Part shown: piece by piece, positions 1 to 7,855 of the stretch
Numbering within the stretch: the first letter of the stretch is position 1
How the letters are laid out: every line of letters starts with the position of its first letter
Assembly (NCBI GenBank): GCA_028288765.1
Contig: JAQGHQ010000360.1
Coordinates: 1 to 64,000, forward strand
Source: Gemmataceae bacterium
GTDB lineage: Bacteria; Planctomycetota; Planctomycetia; Gemmatales; Gemmataceae
DNA length: 64,000 nt
Direction: 5' to 3'
Notes under the pieces: generated by a model
Databases searched by the model: none
What the model saw: the letters and a program-made list of their open reading frames with translations, nothing else
Told to the model about the DNA's origin: nothing
Position numbers and translations under genes: made by a program

Positions 1-2
1 CC

Positions 3-1565
3 GCGACCTACTACGCCAAGTACCGGGATGCCGCGGGCGTAGTCCAGCTGGTGACGACCGGTTGCCGGGACCGCCAGGCGGCCGAGCAGTTGTTGAAGAA
101 GTGGGAGCGGGAGGTCGAGCAGATCAAAACCGGCACCCTCGACCGGAAGGCCCTCGACGTGGCCCGGCTGGCGGGCGCCCCGCTCAAAGAACACCTCGCC
201 GCGTATGAGCGGTCTCTGATCGCTGCAGAGGTCTCGGACGTATACCGGGCGAACGTCCTGCGGGCGGTCCGGAAAGTGGCCGGAGACTGCGGGTTCACGA
301 CGGCGGCCGACCTCGATGTTTCAGCTGTCGAGAACTGGTTGGGAGCCCGGATCGGCGAGGGGATGAGTGCCCGGAGCCGGAACTACTACCGGCAATCCGT
401 GATCACATTCGCTAACTGGTGCGTCCAGACCGGCCGATTGTCGGCTCACGACCTCGACCGGTTGCCGAAGTCGGACGAGAGGGCGGACCCGCGGCGGCAG
501 CGACGGGCGCTGACCGAGGAGGAGTTGATGCGGGTGCTGGCGGTGGCGGTGGTTCGCCCGCTGGCCGACGCCCGGACGATCCGCCGGGGCAACCGGAAGG
601 GGGAAGCGTTCGCCGACCTGAAGCCGGAAACGGTCGCCCGGTTGCAGGCGCTGGGACGGGAGCGAGGACTGATTTACAAGACGCTGCTCCTGACCGGTCT
701 GCGGCGGAATGAACTCCGGACCCTGACCGTGGGGCAACTCGACCTGACCCCCGGGGCCGCATTCCTCCAGCTGGAGGCCGGAGACGAGAAGAACCGGGAG
801 GGAAATGCGGTCGCGATTCGAGATGACCTGGCTGCGGATCTTCGGAGTTGGTTGGAGGATGAGCTCGTCGCCACTCAGGCGAAGGGGCGGGAGACAGGTG
901 AGCCGATCCCGATGCGTCTGCCGCCAGAGTCGCGGGTGTTCACGGTCCCAGGCGGATTGCGGCTGATTCTCGACCGGGATCTGAACGCGGCAGGTATCCC
1001 AAAGCGGGACGACCGGGGGCGGACGGTAGATGTTCACGCGATGCGGACAACGTTCGGGACGTTGATGAGCCGGGCGGGAGTCGCCCCGCGGACAGCACAA
1101 GCCGCCATGCGGCATTCGGACATCAAGTTGACGATGGGGGTGTACACCGACCCGCGGCTGCTCGACGTCCGAGGGGCGGTGGAGAAACTCCCGGCGCTGC
1201 CTTTGCCGCGTGGAGAGAATTCAGGGACTGCGGGGGAGATGCCGGCACCCGGGACGTGTAACGGGGTCGGAAGCAATCCGAATTCGGTTGCACCAGCGGT
1301 TGCACCAACTCGGTGCAACCGGGGTCATTTCGGGGCAAGTCCTGGCACGGAGGCCAGATCGTCGGGGCCGGATAACCGGAGTCCGGAAGTCGTCGGAAGT
1401 GCATACCCTGTCAACGAAAAACCCCCGGTGACCTTGGGAGTCACCGGGGGTCATCGAGTCGGGCCGGCGGGATTTGAACCCACGACCTCTTGCACCCCAA
1501 GCAGGCATACAACTCATCGGCACAACCGACACGAACGCTCCGATCGTCCCGACCCGAACTTTTAG
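3..1565 (+). CDS. Tyrosine recombinase/integrase of an outer, older element (5' end outside window)
   Basis: A site-specific tyrosine recombinase. The frame is open from base 3 and reads integrase-like sequence (ATYYAKYRD) before any start codon, so the gene begins left of the window. A SAM-like core-binding region precedes the catalytic core, which has Arg in TGLRRNEL (near 702), the HAMR box (near 1035), a second His in RHSD and the Tyr nucleophile in GVYTD (near 1143), so the active site looks intact. The recognisable fold ends near 1200. The frame then runs another 120 codons through GGTTGCACC boxes, a terminator hairpin and the whole att repeat to 1565, so the true C terminus is uncertain. 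It lies outside the attL of the 39.5-kb prophage and points into it, as expected for the tRNA-proximal integrase of an earlier insertion. The final residues (GPAGFEPTTS) are just tRNA sequence read in frame. Confidence 0.85.
   Translation, partial: ATYYAKYRDAAGVVQLVTTGCRDRQAAEQLLKKWEREVEQIKTGTLDRKALDVARLAGAPLKEHLAAYERSLIAAEVSDVYRANVLRAVRKVAGDCGFTTAADLDVSAVENWLGARIGEGMSARSRNYYRQSVITFANWCVQTGRLSAHDLDRLPKSDERADPRRQRRALTEEELMRVLAVAVVRPLADARTIRRGNRKGEAFADLKPETVARLQALGRERGLIYKTLLLTGLRRNELRTLTVGQLDLTPGAAFLQLEAGDEKNREGNAVAIRDDLAADLRSWLEDELVATQAKGRETGEPIPMRLPPESRVFTVPGGLRLILDRDLNAAGIPKRDDRGRTVDVHAMRTTFGTLMSRAGVAPRTAQAAMRHSDIKLTMGVYTDPRLLDVRGAVEKLPALPLPRGENSGTAGEMPAPGTCNGVGSNPNSVAPAVAPTRCNRGHFGASPGTEARSSGPDNRSPEVVGSAYPVNEKPPVTLGVTGGHRVGPAGFEPTTSCTPSRHTTHRHNRHERSDRPDPNF
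1285..1321. repeat. Three GGTTGCACC boxes (two direct, one inverted)
   Basis: GGTTGCACC occurs at 1286-1294 and 1298-1306, and inverted (GGTGCAACC) at 1312-1320. All lie in the low-complexity 3' tail of the integrase frame, about 140 bp from the att repeat. This spacing suits integrase arm-type binding sites, but that is inference. One more copy is at 39676-39684 near the other end of the prophage. Confidence 0.45.
1417..1451 (-). terminator. Rho-independent terminator downstream of the tRNA 3'-half copy
   Basis: A 12-bp perfect stem (1421-1432 with 1440-1451, 7-nt loop) is followed on the minus strand by five T. It lies 5 bp beyond the att repeat in the direction of tRNA-Pro transcription. 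Before the 39.5-kb prophage inserted it would have terminated tRNA-Pro, and it overlaps the 3' end of the outer integrase frame. Confidence 0.7.
1457..1503. repeat. attL: 47-bp copy of the tRNA-Pro 3' half
   Basis: Identical over 47 bp to 40965-41011. It holds the T arm, variable region, anticodon and part of the anticodon stem of tRNA-Pro, but the 5' half of the tRNA does not follow, so it is not a tRNA gene. It separates an outer integrase (left) from the prophage integrase (right). Confidence 0.93.
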
Positions 1566-1611
1566 GCCCATCTTCCCCAGTGTCTCATCCATACGAGATA
1601 GACCCGGGTGA

Positions 1612-2559
1612 ATGGCGCTTCTAGAACTCGGTATGCCCTCCACCACCGCCGCGGACCTCGTCCGCCACTTCCTCGGCATCCTCGACCTGGCCGCCTCAAC
1701 GGGCCGGACTGACCCCCAGACCCGGGACTGGTATTACTACCAGTTCCGTCACCTGCTCCGGGCCAAGGACCCGCTCGGCGCCGCGATCGCCGACCGCGAC
1801 GCGGCCGAGCTGGTCCCGGAGGACCTCGCCGGCACCCCGTACACCTTTCACTTCGTACGGGCCGTCCGCTGCCTATTCCGGTGGGCCCACGCCTCGAAGC
1901 GGATTCCTGAGTATCGGTTCGGCAAATTCCAGGGCCCGCCCTGTGGCCAGCGTGAGCGGGTGCTATCGCTGGCCGAGTATCGTCAGGTGACCCGGCGAGC
2001 CGGCCGGGCGTTGCGAACGATCCTGCCCTTTTTGCGCCGCACCCTGGCGCGGCCCGGGGAACTGCGCGGCCTCCGGTGGCGGGATCTGTATCTCGACAAG
2101 CAGGTGATCCGGCTCACCAAGTTCAAGGCGCGGGATCGCCGGCGGGACAATGTCCGGGTGCGGGTGATCCCGCTCACCGCCGTCGTGGTGAGATGGCTAC
2201 GGCACTTACAACGAGTCCGGGCCTGGCTTCCCGATGACCACGTCTTCGTCAACTCGCGCGGCCGCCCCTGGACGAAGAACGCTCTCCGCCTGGCCATGCA
2301 CCGCGCGGCAGCGGCCGCCGGGGTTAATGTCGCCGAGGGGGAACGGGTCGTGTGCTACACCCTCCGACACACCGGCGCGACGGAAGCGACCCGGCGCGGG
2401 GTCCGGGACCGGGCGCTGGCCGATATCCTCGGGCACACCTCGACCAGGACGACGGCGCGGTACCAGCATCTCGCCGAGGAGGACCTCGTCGCCGTGATGG
2501 AGACCGCGACCGGCCGTGGTGCGCGCGCTCGTACCGGAAAAGAAAAAAGCCCCGCGTAG
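1612..2559 (+). CDS. Prophage tyrosine integrase
   Basis: Tyrosine recombinase of 315 aa, the usual size for a phage integrase, that would join attP with the tRNA-Pro attB. The N-terminal 100 residues form the core-binding domain (FVRAVRCLFRWAH). The catalytic core shows Arg in LARPGELRG (near 2055), YTLRHTGAT as box II with Tyr in the usual first His position, LGHT and the Tyr nucleophile in ARYQH (near 2461). It starts 108 bp inside attL and reads into the element, the classic integrase-next-to-att arrangement. The ribosome binding site is weak; ATG 1633 is an alternative start. A weak copy of the phage-wide palindrome covers its last codons, and a terminator for opposing transcription follows. 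Confidence 0.92.
   Translation: MALLELGMPSTTAADLVRHFLGILDLAASTGRTDPQTRDWYYYQFRHLLRAKDPLGAAIADRDAAELVPEDLAGTPYTFHFVRAVRCLFRWAHASKRIPEYRFGKFQGPPCGQRERVLSLAEYRQVTRRAGRALRTILPFLRRTLARPGELRGLRWRDLYLDKQVIRLTKFKARDRRRDNVRVRVIPLTAVVVRWLRHLQRVRAWLPDDHVFVNSRGRPWTKNALRLAMHRAAAAAGVNVAEGERVVCYTLRHTGATEATRRGVRDRALADILGHTSTRTTARYQHLAEEDLVAVMETATGRGARARTGKEKSPA
2516..2537. promoter_or_regulatory. Weak copy of the phage 22-bp palindrome
   Basis: Matches 18 of 22 positions of the palindrome described at 22583. The right part (GCTCGTACC) is intact, with one mismatch in the core (GCGCGC in place of CGAGCG) and degenerate ends. It lies within the last codons of the integrase gene. As a coding-region hit with mismatches it may be chance. 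Confidence 0.35.
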
Positions 2560-2568
2560 TGCGGGGCT
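2543..2568 (-). terminator. Terminator of the parAB operon
   Basis: An 8-bp GC-rich stem (2548-2555 with 2561-2568, 5-nt loop) is followed by a run of T on the minus strand. It sits 26 bp past the parB stop and overlaps the 3' end of the converging integrase gene. Confidence 0.8.
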
Positions 2569-2593
2569 CACTCGCCGATAACCCTCGATCGAG

Positions 2594-3409
2594 TCATCCG
2601 GCTTTCTGCTTGCCGCCACCGCCGAGCTGGTCGAGGACCTCGCCCAGGGCGGCGATCGCCGCCGCGTCAGTCACCACCTTCCGGTGGGTGACGGTGACCG
2701 TCACCCCGTCGGACAGTCTGAACTCACGCCGCTTGACCTCGCCCGACTTGCCCGGCTTCTTGGCCCGGCCGCGGCCGAGATCCCGGGTCACCAGCTTCAA
2801 CGCGTCGGCCCGTGAGACCTCGCCCGCGTCGATCCGCCGCTGTTCTTCCTCCGGCAGCTTGAGCAGGGCCAGGGCCCGGCTGACCCGGGCCGGGCTCAGG
2901 TGCAGCTGCTCGGCCAGTGTCTTCCCGTCCCACCCCTGTTCCTTCATGGTGTCGGCGAACGCCCGGGCCTCCTCGACCGGGCGTAGGTCGGCCCGCATGA
3001 GGTTTTCGATCAGCTGGTTCTTGCGGATCTGGGCGGCGGACACCCCGTCGTCGGCGATCGTGGCCCGGAACGTTTTCTTCCCGGCCATCTTGCAGGCCCG
3101 CCAGCGGCGCTCGCCGGCGATGATGACGTACACCTTCCTCTCGTCGTCCCAGCGGACGTTGCCCGGGGTCAGCTGGCCCTCGTCCCGGATCGAGTCCGCC
3201 AGCTGCTTCAGCTCGGCCTCGTCGAAGATTTTCCGGGTCTGCTCGTCGGCGACAACCCGGTCGATGTCCAGGTCGAAGACGTCCTGAACCCGGGTCCGCC
3301 CGTCCAGCTTGCTCACCGCCGGCGGCGCGTTCCCCGCTGGCCGCACGCCGGCGTCCTCTCTCATGTTTTCCCCGTGCTCGGCCACGAGGCGAAGGAGCTT
3401 GGCGCTCAT
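2594..3409 (-). CDS. parB: ParB-type partition protein
   Basis: ParB/Spo0J-family protein of 271 aa. The N-terminal ParB domain (about residues 40-150) has IAGERRWRACK and IENLMRADLRPVEEA, matching the conserved GERR and ENLQR boxes that bind and hydrolyse CTP in the family. A helix-turn-helix follows (TLAEQLHLSPARVSRALALL, about residues 160-180), then a short basic C-terminal region. The start is ATG 3409, overlapping the parA stop as ATGA, so the two are translationally coupled. The DNA site it binds is unknown; the dispersed 22-bp palindromes of this prophage are candidates. parAB in an integrated phage suggests that it can also be kept as a plasmid, or that the genes now serve another role. 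Confidence 0.9.
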   Translation of the reverse strand: MSAKLLRLVAEHGENMREDAGVRPAGNAPPAVSKLDGRTRVQDVFDLDIDRVVADEQTRKIFDEAELKQLADSIRDEGQLTPGNVRWDDERKVYVIIAGERRWRACKMAGKKTFRATIADDGVSAAQIRKNQLIENLMRADLRPVEEARAFADTMKEQGWDGKTLAEQLHLSPARVSRALALLKLPEEEQRRIDAGEVSRADALKLVTRDLGRGRAKKPGKSGEVKRREFRLSDGVTVTVTHRKVVTDAAAIAALGEVLDQLGGGGKQKAG

Positions 3410-4215
3410 GCGGCGTCCTTTCTCTTCAGGGTATCGGCCATCCGGTCGGTCAGCTCGTCCGCCACGGCCTGGACGAGCGCGGAGGCCTTGAGCTTCGGCT
3501 TCAACAGGGTCACCGGGCCGCGGGCCGCCGCGGCCTCCTTGTAGGCGGCCATCAGCGGGATCACGGCCGCGAAGATCATCGGGCCGTGAATGCTCCGGAG
3601 GGTCTGCTCGTACCCTTCCTGGATCGCCTCCTTCTTCCGCTGGTTGACGAGGTACCCCGCGATCCGGAGTTTCGGGTTCACCTTTTCGCGGACCTCCTCG
3701 ACCAGCCGCTGCACGTGGATCACCGCCTGGGCGCCGAACGGGTCGGCCAGGATCGGTGAGACGACGTAGTCGGACGCGGCCAGTGCCGCCCACCCGAGGA
3801 GCCCGCTGGTGTTCGGGCCGGTGTCGATCACCACCAGGTCGAACCGGTCCCGGACCTCGGCCAGGAACCGGCGGACTACGTGCTGGGCCTCGCCGGCCTC
3901 GGCCGGGTGCGGGCGATTGAACGACTCCAGGGTGTCGCTGGAGGGTACGACCGCCAGCCGGTCGAACCGGGTCGGCCGGATCACGTCGTCCGGCGCCGGA
4001 TCGTACCGCGGGTCGAACAGCCCCGCGGCCGTGGCCGAGGGGTGCAGGGCCTCGACCACCGACGGGCCGAAGCAGACCCGGGACAGGCTCCCCTGCCCGT
4101 CGAGGTCGAGGCAGAGGACCCGGGCCCCGCCGGCGACGAACGCCCCGGCCAGACTGAGGGACATGGTCGTCTTCCCCGTGCCCCCCTTGCGCGCGAGCAG
4201 GCTGATCGTGAGCAT
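3406..4215 (-). CDS. parA: ParA-type partition ATPase
   Basis: ParA/Soj-family ATPase of 269 aa with the deviant Walker A motif RKGGTGKTT at residues 7-15, a Walker A' region (CLDLDGQGSLSR) and a Walker B-like VVIDTGPNTSG. In the family it binds DNA non-specifically as ATP dimers and is released by ParB, moving the DNA. The chosen ATG (4215) follows GAGG by 5 nt; a longer frame upstream adds 27 residues that do not fit the fold. There is no N-terminal helix-turn-helix, so it belongs to the short ParA type that does not repress its own promoter directly. It is followed by parB with a 4-bp overlap. Confidence 0.92.
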   Translation of the reverse strand: MLTISLLARKGGTGKTTMSLSLAGAFVAGGARVLCLDLDGQGSLSRVCFGPSVVEALHPSATAAGLFDPRYDPAPDDVIRPTRFDRLAVVPSSDTLESFNRPHPAEAGEAQHVVRRFLAEVRDRFDLVVIDTGPNTSGLLGWAALAASDYVVSPILADPFGAQAVIHVQRLVEEVREKVNPKLRIAGYLVNQRKKEAIQEGYEQTLRSIHGPMIFAAVIPLMAAYKEAAAARGPVTLLKPKLKASALVQAVADELTDRMADTLKRKDAA

Positions 4216-4355
4216 GTCGACCTCGGGTGAAAAGGGGTGTACTCCAGGATGCCCGGAATTCGGCCGAAGGGTTGGCGCGCGAAAAGGAACGGTCAAGATT
4301 CCATCGTGAAATCGGTGCAGACGTGAGGGTCGGGAAAGGGCTATCGTGGGGCGGA

Positions 4356-4703
4356 TCAGACCGCGGTCAGGAACCGGTGAGTTTCAGCGACAAGGGCTTC
4401 AGCCGGGGGGTGTGCGTCGACCCGCCGGCAGTACCGCTCGTACTGGATCTGCTCGCTCCGGAGGAAGGTGTCGATCTCCCCGGCCAGCTCGGAGCGCCAC
4501 CGGGCCTCGGTCGTCCGACCCGCGGCCAGCTCGACACGGACCTGCGCCGTGCGGATGACCATCCGCCCGACCCAGGTCCCGATCGCCAGCTCGCGGACAT
4601 CGCGGGTGAGTCGAGGGCAGGTGGACGTGTGCCAGTCACGAAGGGTCGCGCACAGGTCCTGCCACCGGCCGGCGACGACCAGGTCGCGGATTGTGGTCTT
4701 CAT
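4356..4703 (-). CDS. Unknown phage protein, 115 aa
   Basis: Not recognised. A soluble, Arg-rich, largely helical protein starting MKTTIRDLVVAGRWQDLCATLRDWHTS with no signal peptide or membrane segment. Its ATG overlaps the stop of the upstream gene (ATGA at 4700-4703), so both are likely co-translated, and parA follows after 140 bp. It may belong to the same transcript as parAB and could be an accessory partition or control protein, but nothing in the sequence proves this. Confidence 0.65.
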   Translation of the reverse strand: MKTTIRDLVVAGRWQDLCATLRDWHTSTCPRLTRDVRELAIGTWVGRMVIRTAQVRVELAAGRTTEARWRSELAGEIDTFLRSEQIQYERYCRRVDAHPPAEALVAETHRFLTAV

Positions 4704-5188
4704 GCTTCGATGAGGACCTCGACGTGATCGGGGCAGTGCGGACACCCGTCGTCGGCCAGCCGTAAGTAGTCGCCGACCTGGTCGACCGGCAGGCGTTCGG
4801 CGAGGGCCCGTTCGACCTCGGCCAGCAGCTCGCGGCGCATCTCGTCACGCGGGGTGTCGTCGAACCAGTTCAGGAACCAGCGGCAGGCGGCCGGTTCGCG
4901 TAGGCGCTGATCGGCCTCGAAGCAGACCCGGGCGAAGAACTCCTCGACCTCGCCGACCACTTCGAGCGATTCCCCGATCCACCCGCAGTAGCCGAGGGCG
5001 CAGGCGGCCTCGACCGGCCAGTCCTGAACCGTCATGAGCGGGGGCGGTGTCGTCGTGCTCCCCTGGGTCAGCCGTGGGTCATCCTCCGTCAAGGCCCGGC
5101 GGAGTGCGACCAGCCCAGCCGTCGAAAGGACCGGCACGAACCCCTCTCGCCAGACGATACGCCAGGTGTCCTGTCGCAAGCTCTCCAT
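4700..5188 (-). CDS. Unknown phage protein, 162 aa
   Basis: Not recognised. The start ATG 5188 has AAGGA 8 nt upstream. The protein is acidic with Trp-rich helices (QDTWRIVWREGF, CRWFLNWFDDT) and a C-terminal CPHC pair (DDGCPHCPDH) that could bind a metal. It is translationally coupled to the next gene. A copy of the 22-bp phage palindrome lies 21 bp upstream of the start, so this gene may head a transcript running through parAB. Confidence 0.65.
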   Translation of the reverse strand: MESLRQDTWRIVWREGFVPVLSTAGLVALRRALTEDDPRLTQGSTTTPPPLMTVQDWPVEAACALGYCGWIGESLEVVGEVEEFFARVCFEADQRLREPAACRWFLNWFDDTPRDEMRRELLAEVERALAERLPVDQVGDYLRLADDGCPHCPDHVEVLIEA

Positions 5189-5208
5189 GATCGTGATCCT
5201 TGAAGCAG

Positions 5209-5230
5209 TAGGTGCGAGCGCTCGAACTGG
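5209..5230. promoter_or_regulatory. 22-bp palindrome copy upstream of the parAB-side operon
   Basis: AGGTGCGAGC joined to GCTCGAAC, matching the phage-wide palindrome with mismatches at the right edge. It lies 21 bp upstream of the ATG at 5188 and between two minus-strand genes. Confidence 0.7.
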
Positions 5231-5274
5231 GGGTGTTTCCCGGGGGCCCGTCCGGGCTCCCGGGGAGGAAGTGT

Positions 5275-5478
5275 TCAAGCCGCGGCCGGGGCTGATTCGC
5301 TCCCGGTCGGTGTCGGGGCGTCCGCGTTGACCTTGGCGGTTACCTGATCCAGCCGGGCGTCGACCACGGCCTGTATCCCGTGGAGCGCCATGGAGATAAT
5401 CGGGCGGCCGGCGAAAACTGTTTCCGCGACCGAGAAGGCGGCGTCGATCGCCTTCTTGACCTGGCTCTTATCCAACAT
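5275..5478 (-). CDS. Unknown small phage protein, 67 aa
   Basis: Not recognised. It begins MLDKSQVKKAIDAAFSVAE with GAGG 8 nt upstream of this ATG; two upstream ATGs are too close to the ribosome binding site. One mildly hydrophobic helix is followed by an Ala/Pro-rich tail. It sits between the lysis-like block and the parAB block. Confidence 0.55.
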   Translation of the reverse strand: MLDKSQVKKAIDAAFSVAETVFAGRPIISMALHGIQAVVDARLDQVTAKVNADAPTPTGSESAPAAA

Positions 5479-5610
5479 CGTCATCACCTCATCAGGGAGA
5501 AGATCGTCAGGTGTGACCCCGGGGCGGCCGCGGTATTGTCTCTCCCTCCAACCCGCCGCACCGACCCGGGGTGTCTCGTTACGCCCGCGGACCGCGGGCC
5601 TTTAGCTGTC

Positions 5611-6057
5611 TCACCGCCACCGGCTTTGGGCCGGGCACTTCCCGTTCGGGCAGGCATCCAGGCTGAGCCCCGCCGCGGCCGGTGGGCTCGTCGGGGCGTC
5701 GGGGCGTCGCTGCATCAACTGAGTCCCGCCGCGGCCGAGGAAACAGTCGTAGACCCCGGGGCGGAACCCGTCGAGGTCCTGGACGTACCCGACCCGCCGG
5801 CCGGCGGCCGGGACGCCGATGTGCAGCACGCCCGACCCGGTCAGGCGGACCTGGTCCCACGTCTGCTCGTATGTCAGCGCTGTCGCGGGGCAGTCGGGGC
5901 AGACCCCGGGGGGGCACGTGCAGTTCACTCCACAGACACAGCGAGCCGACGGCGTCGCCTGCGAGGTCAGCGCCCACGGCCGCGGCGGGTCGCCGGCCAG
6001 GGCCGCGGCCACGACGAGCAGCGAACATCCGAGGGCGCAGATCAGTTTCATCCGCAT
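5611..6057 (-). CDS. Secreted Cys-rich phage protein, 148 aa
   Basis: Function unknown. The start ATG 6057 has GGAGG 7 nt upstream. A signal peptide (MRMKLICALGCSLLVVAAALA, cleavage after ALA) is followed by a dense Cys cluster (CVCGVNCTCPPGVCPDC) that is probably disulfide-bonded or metal-binding, then a region ending in a second Cys pair. It follows a papain-like peptidase gene by 61 bp and another exported protein further upstream, so these products probably act together outside the cytoplasm, for example during lysis or at the host envelope. Confidence 0.7.
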   Translation of the reverse strand: MRMKLICALGCSLLVVAAALAGDPPRPWALTSQATPSARCVCGVNCTCPPGVCPDCPATALTYEQTWDQVRLTGSGVLHIGVPAAGRRVGYVQDLDGFRPGVYDCFLGRGGTQLMQRRPDAPTSPPAAAGLSLDACPNGKCPAQSRWR

Positions 6058-6118
6058 GAACCATCCTCCAGGAGGAACCGGGGAACACATCGACACGGGC
6101 GAGCGATAAGGCACCGAC

Positions 6119-6976
6119 CTATGCGGCGACCGGGTCCGGGATCGGCGGGGCCTGGGGGTCTCGGCGGACGCTGACGATCGCCACGCCGGCGAAGGCCGCC
6201 AGGCCGGCCTGGTCGTGGCCGTTGCCGAAGTAGCTCTCGCCTACCCACGCCCACCCGTCGACGCCCCAGTCACCTCTCCAGCTGTTCTTGGTCCAGGCTC
6301 CCCAGCCGCGGCCGGGGATGTACTCGAGTTCGCCGATCTGCGCTGTGCAGTGGCCGCCGACCTGGCGGCCGTCCCAGTCGGGCAAGAGTCCGTTCGCGTC
6401 GGGGGTGAACCGACCGCCGCAGAAGATGCCGGTGAAGACGGCCTGCTCGCGAATGATCGCGGTGGCTAATTCGTCGAACGTGGTGAACACGAGCTGGTTA
6501 TCCGCTCGGTAGTTGGCGGCCTCGCCGTTCGCGGTCGGGGGGAAACTTCGGGCGAAGATCTCGCCGGGCCCGACGGTAGACCGCAAACAGATGCCGGTGG
6601 TCTCCAGCGCTGTTTTGAGGTCCTCGGGTGTGCTGCCGCGGTCCTGCCCGCCGTTGACCAGGCCGTACAGATAGGTCGGGCTGAATTCGTGATCCGTCTG
6701 ACCCTGGTAGTTCCACGCGGCGGTGAACGCGGCCGCCCCTCCGTGGCCCCCGCAGCTCCCCTGCTGGCCCTGATCCCAGGAGTACCGGAAGAAGCGGCGG
6801 AGCCCGCCACCCTTCTTCGGCCACTGGGAGCGGGGGATCGTCTGGAGGGTCGAGACGTATTGCGGCTGAGCGCGCATGACGCCCATGTCCGCGGGCCGCA
6901 GCCCGAGTCCGACCGTGCGCCCGTCGGGAAGGACGGCGATTTCGTTCCCGCTCGGGTCGGTGGTGATCTGTGCCAA
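6119..6976 (-). CDS. Papain-fold (C1-type) cysteine peptidase
   Basis: Papain-family peptidase of 285 aa. The nucleophile motif is WDQGQQGSCGGHGGAA (Cys near residue 74, preceded by the oxyanion-hole Gln), the catalytic His is in VGGHCTAQIG (near 210), and the Asn motif is WTKNSWRGDWGVDGW (near 231). All catalytic residues are present. There is no signal peptide. The TTG start (6976) is chosen because GGAGA lies 8 nt upstream and the residues just after it are already protein-like. It sits between a holin-like membrane protein and secreted proteins, so a role in lysis, virion maturation or attack on host envelope proteins is inferred; peptidoglycan hydrolases are more usual here. Confidence 0.88.
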   Translation of the reverse strand: MAQITTDPSGNEIAVLPDGRTVGLGLRPADMGVMRAQPQYVSTLQTIPRSQWPKKGGGLRRFFRYSWDQGQQGSCGGHGGAAAFTAAWNYQGQTDHEFSPTYLYGLVNGGQDRGSTPEDLKTALETTGICLRSTVGPGEIFARSFPPTANGEAANYRADNQLVFTTFDELATAIIREQAVFTGIFCGGRFTPDANGLLPDWDGRQVGGHCTAQIGELEYIPGRGWGAWTKNSWRGDWGVDGWAWVGESYFGNGHDQAGLAAFAGVAIVSVRRDPQAPPIPDPVAA

Positions 6977-7018
6977 AGGATCGTCTCCGGTGATGGGCGA
7001 GGAAGGAACGGGAACGGG

Positions 7019-7852
7019 TTACTTGCCGACGACGAGCTTGAAGGCGCCGACCAGGTCCGCATCGGTCGCCGGGAGGACGACGACAGATCGCACAAGGCCC
7101 TTGGTCGCGCCTGAGTTGTCGAGCAGGACCAGCGCAGAGGAACCGGCCGGGAACCTGGCCCTGTCGATGAATGGCTGAAAGAGTGCCAGCTTGGACCGCT
7201 CGTTCGGATCCTGGGTCTGGGTGTCGATCATGTCCAGCTCGTGGCCGCCGGCGACGAGGTACTGACGAAAGGAGGCGGACGCGAGCGCCTGGGCCTGTTT
7301 CGGGTCGAGGTTCGTCCGGTCGGCGACGACGACCCCGAAGAGCTTCCCACCCGGGTTCGGGACCGGGCCGGGCCCGGGCGGCGGCCGCGGGGCCTGGCCG
7401 GAGCCGACGTCAACGACCTTGCGGATCCAGTCCGCGGGCGACTTCGATCCGGCCGGGATCACGACGATCGTCACCCGGCCGGAGGCGCCGGCGACGGCGT
7501 CGATAGTGGTCACCGTCTTGCCCTTGAAGGTTCGCGTCTCGACCTTCCCGGAGCCGCCCACGAACTTGCCGCGGACCTTGAGCGGGCCGGGCTCCTGGGT
7601 GAGCGTGACGAGCCCCGCGGGGAAGGCCTCGACCATGACGTCGACGTCGCTGTCGATCACGTAGAGCGAGTCGGCCGCGAGAGCCGGCACGGCGCTCGGG
7701 TCGGGTACCGGTGGCGGGGGCGGCGCGGGAACGGGGATGTCCGGGAAGCGGATCGCCGGGACCGGGGGCGGTGCCGTGTCGGCCCCGCGGGAGCGGGAGA
7801 CCGTCAGGAGGACCTCGACCAGGATCACGACGAGAAACAAGAGGACCCGCAT
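7019..7852 (-). CDS. Exported Pro-rich phage protein, 277 aa
   Basis: Function unknown. It has an N-terminal signal peptide or anchor (MRVLLFLVVILVEVLLTV), a Pro-rich stretch (residues 27-55), a beta-rich domain (about 60-150), a second Pro-rich linker and a C-terminal alpha/beta-like domain (GKLFGVVVADRTNLDPKQ onward). GAGG 6 nt upstream of ATG 7852 lies inside the end of the preceding holin-like gene, so the two are probably coupled. Confidence 0.72.
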   Translation of the reverse strand: MRVLLFLVVILVEVLLTVSRSRGADTAPPPVPAIRFPDIPVPAPPPPPVPDPSAVPALAADSLYVIDSDVDVMVEAFPAGLVTLTQEPGPLKVRGKFVGGSGKVETRTFKGKTVTTIDAVAGASGRVTIVVIPAGSKSPADWIRKVVDVGSGQAPRPPPGPGPVPNPGGKLFGVVVADRTNLDPKQAQALASASFRQYLVAGGHELDMIDTQTQDPNERSKLALFQPFIDRARFPAGSSALVLLDNSGATKGLVRSVVVLPATDADLVGAFKLVVGK

Positions 7853-7855
7853 TCG

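Noticed and set aside
1457-1503. A second tRNA-Pro gene at the left att copy
   Set aside because: Only the 3' half is present; the bases after 1503 do not supply the 5' acceptor or D arm.
1204-1565. A real C-terminal domain of the outer integrase, ending GPAGFEPTTS...
   Set aside because: The residues are encoded by repeats, a terminator hairpin and tRNA sequence; this peptide is the usual spurious translation of a tRNA T arm.
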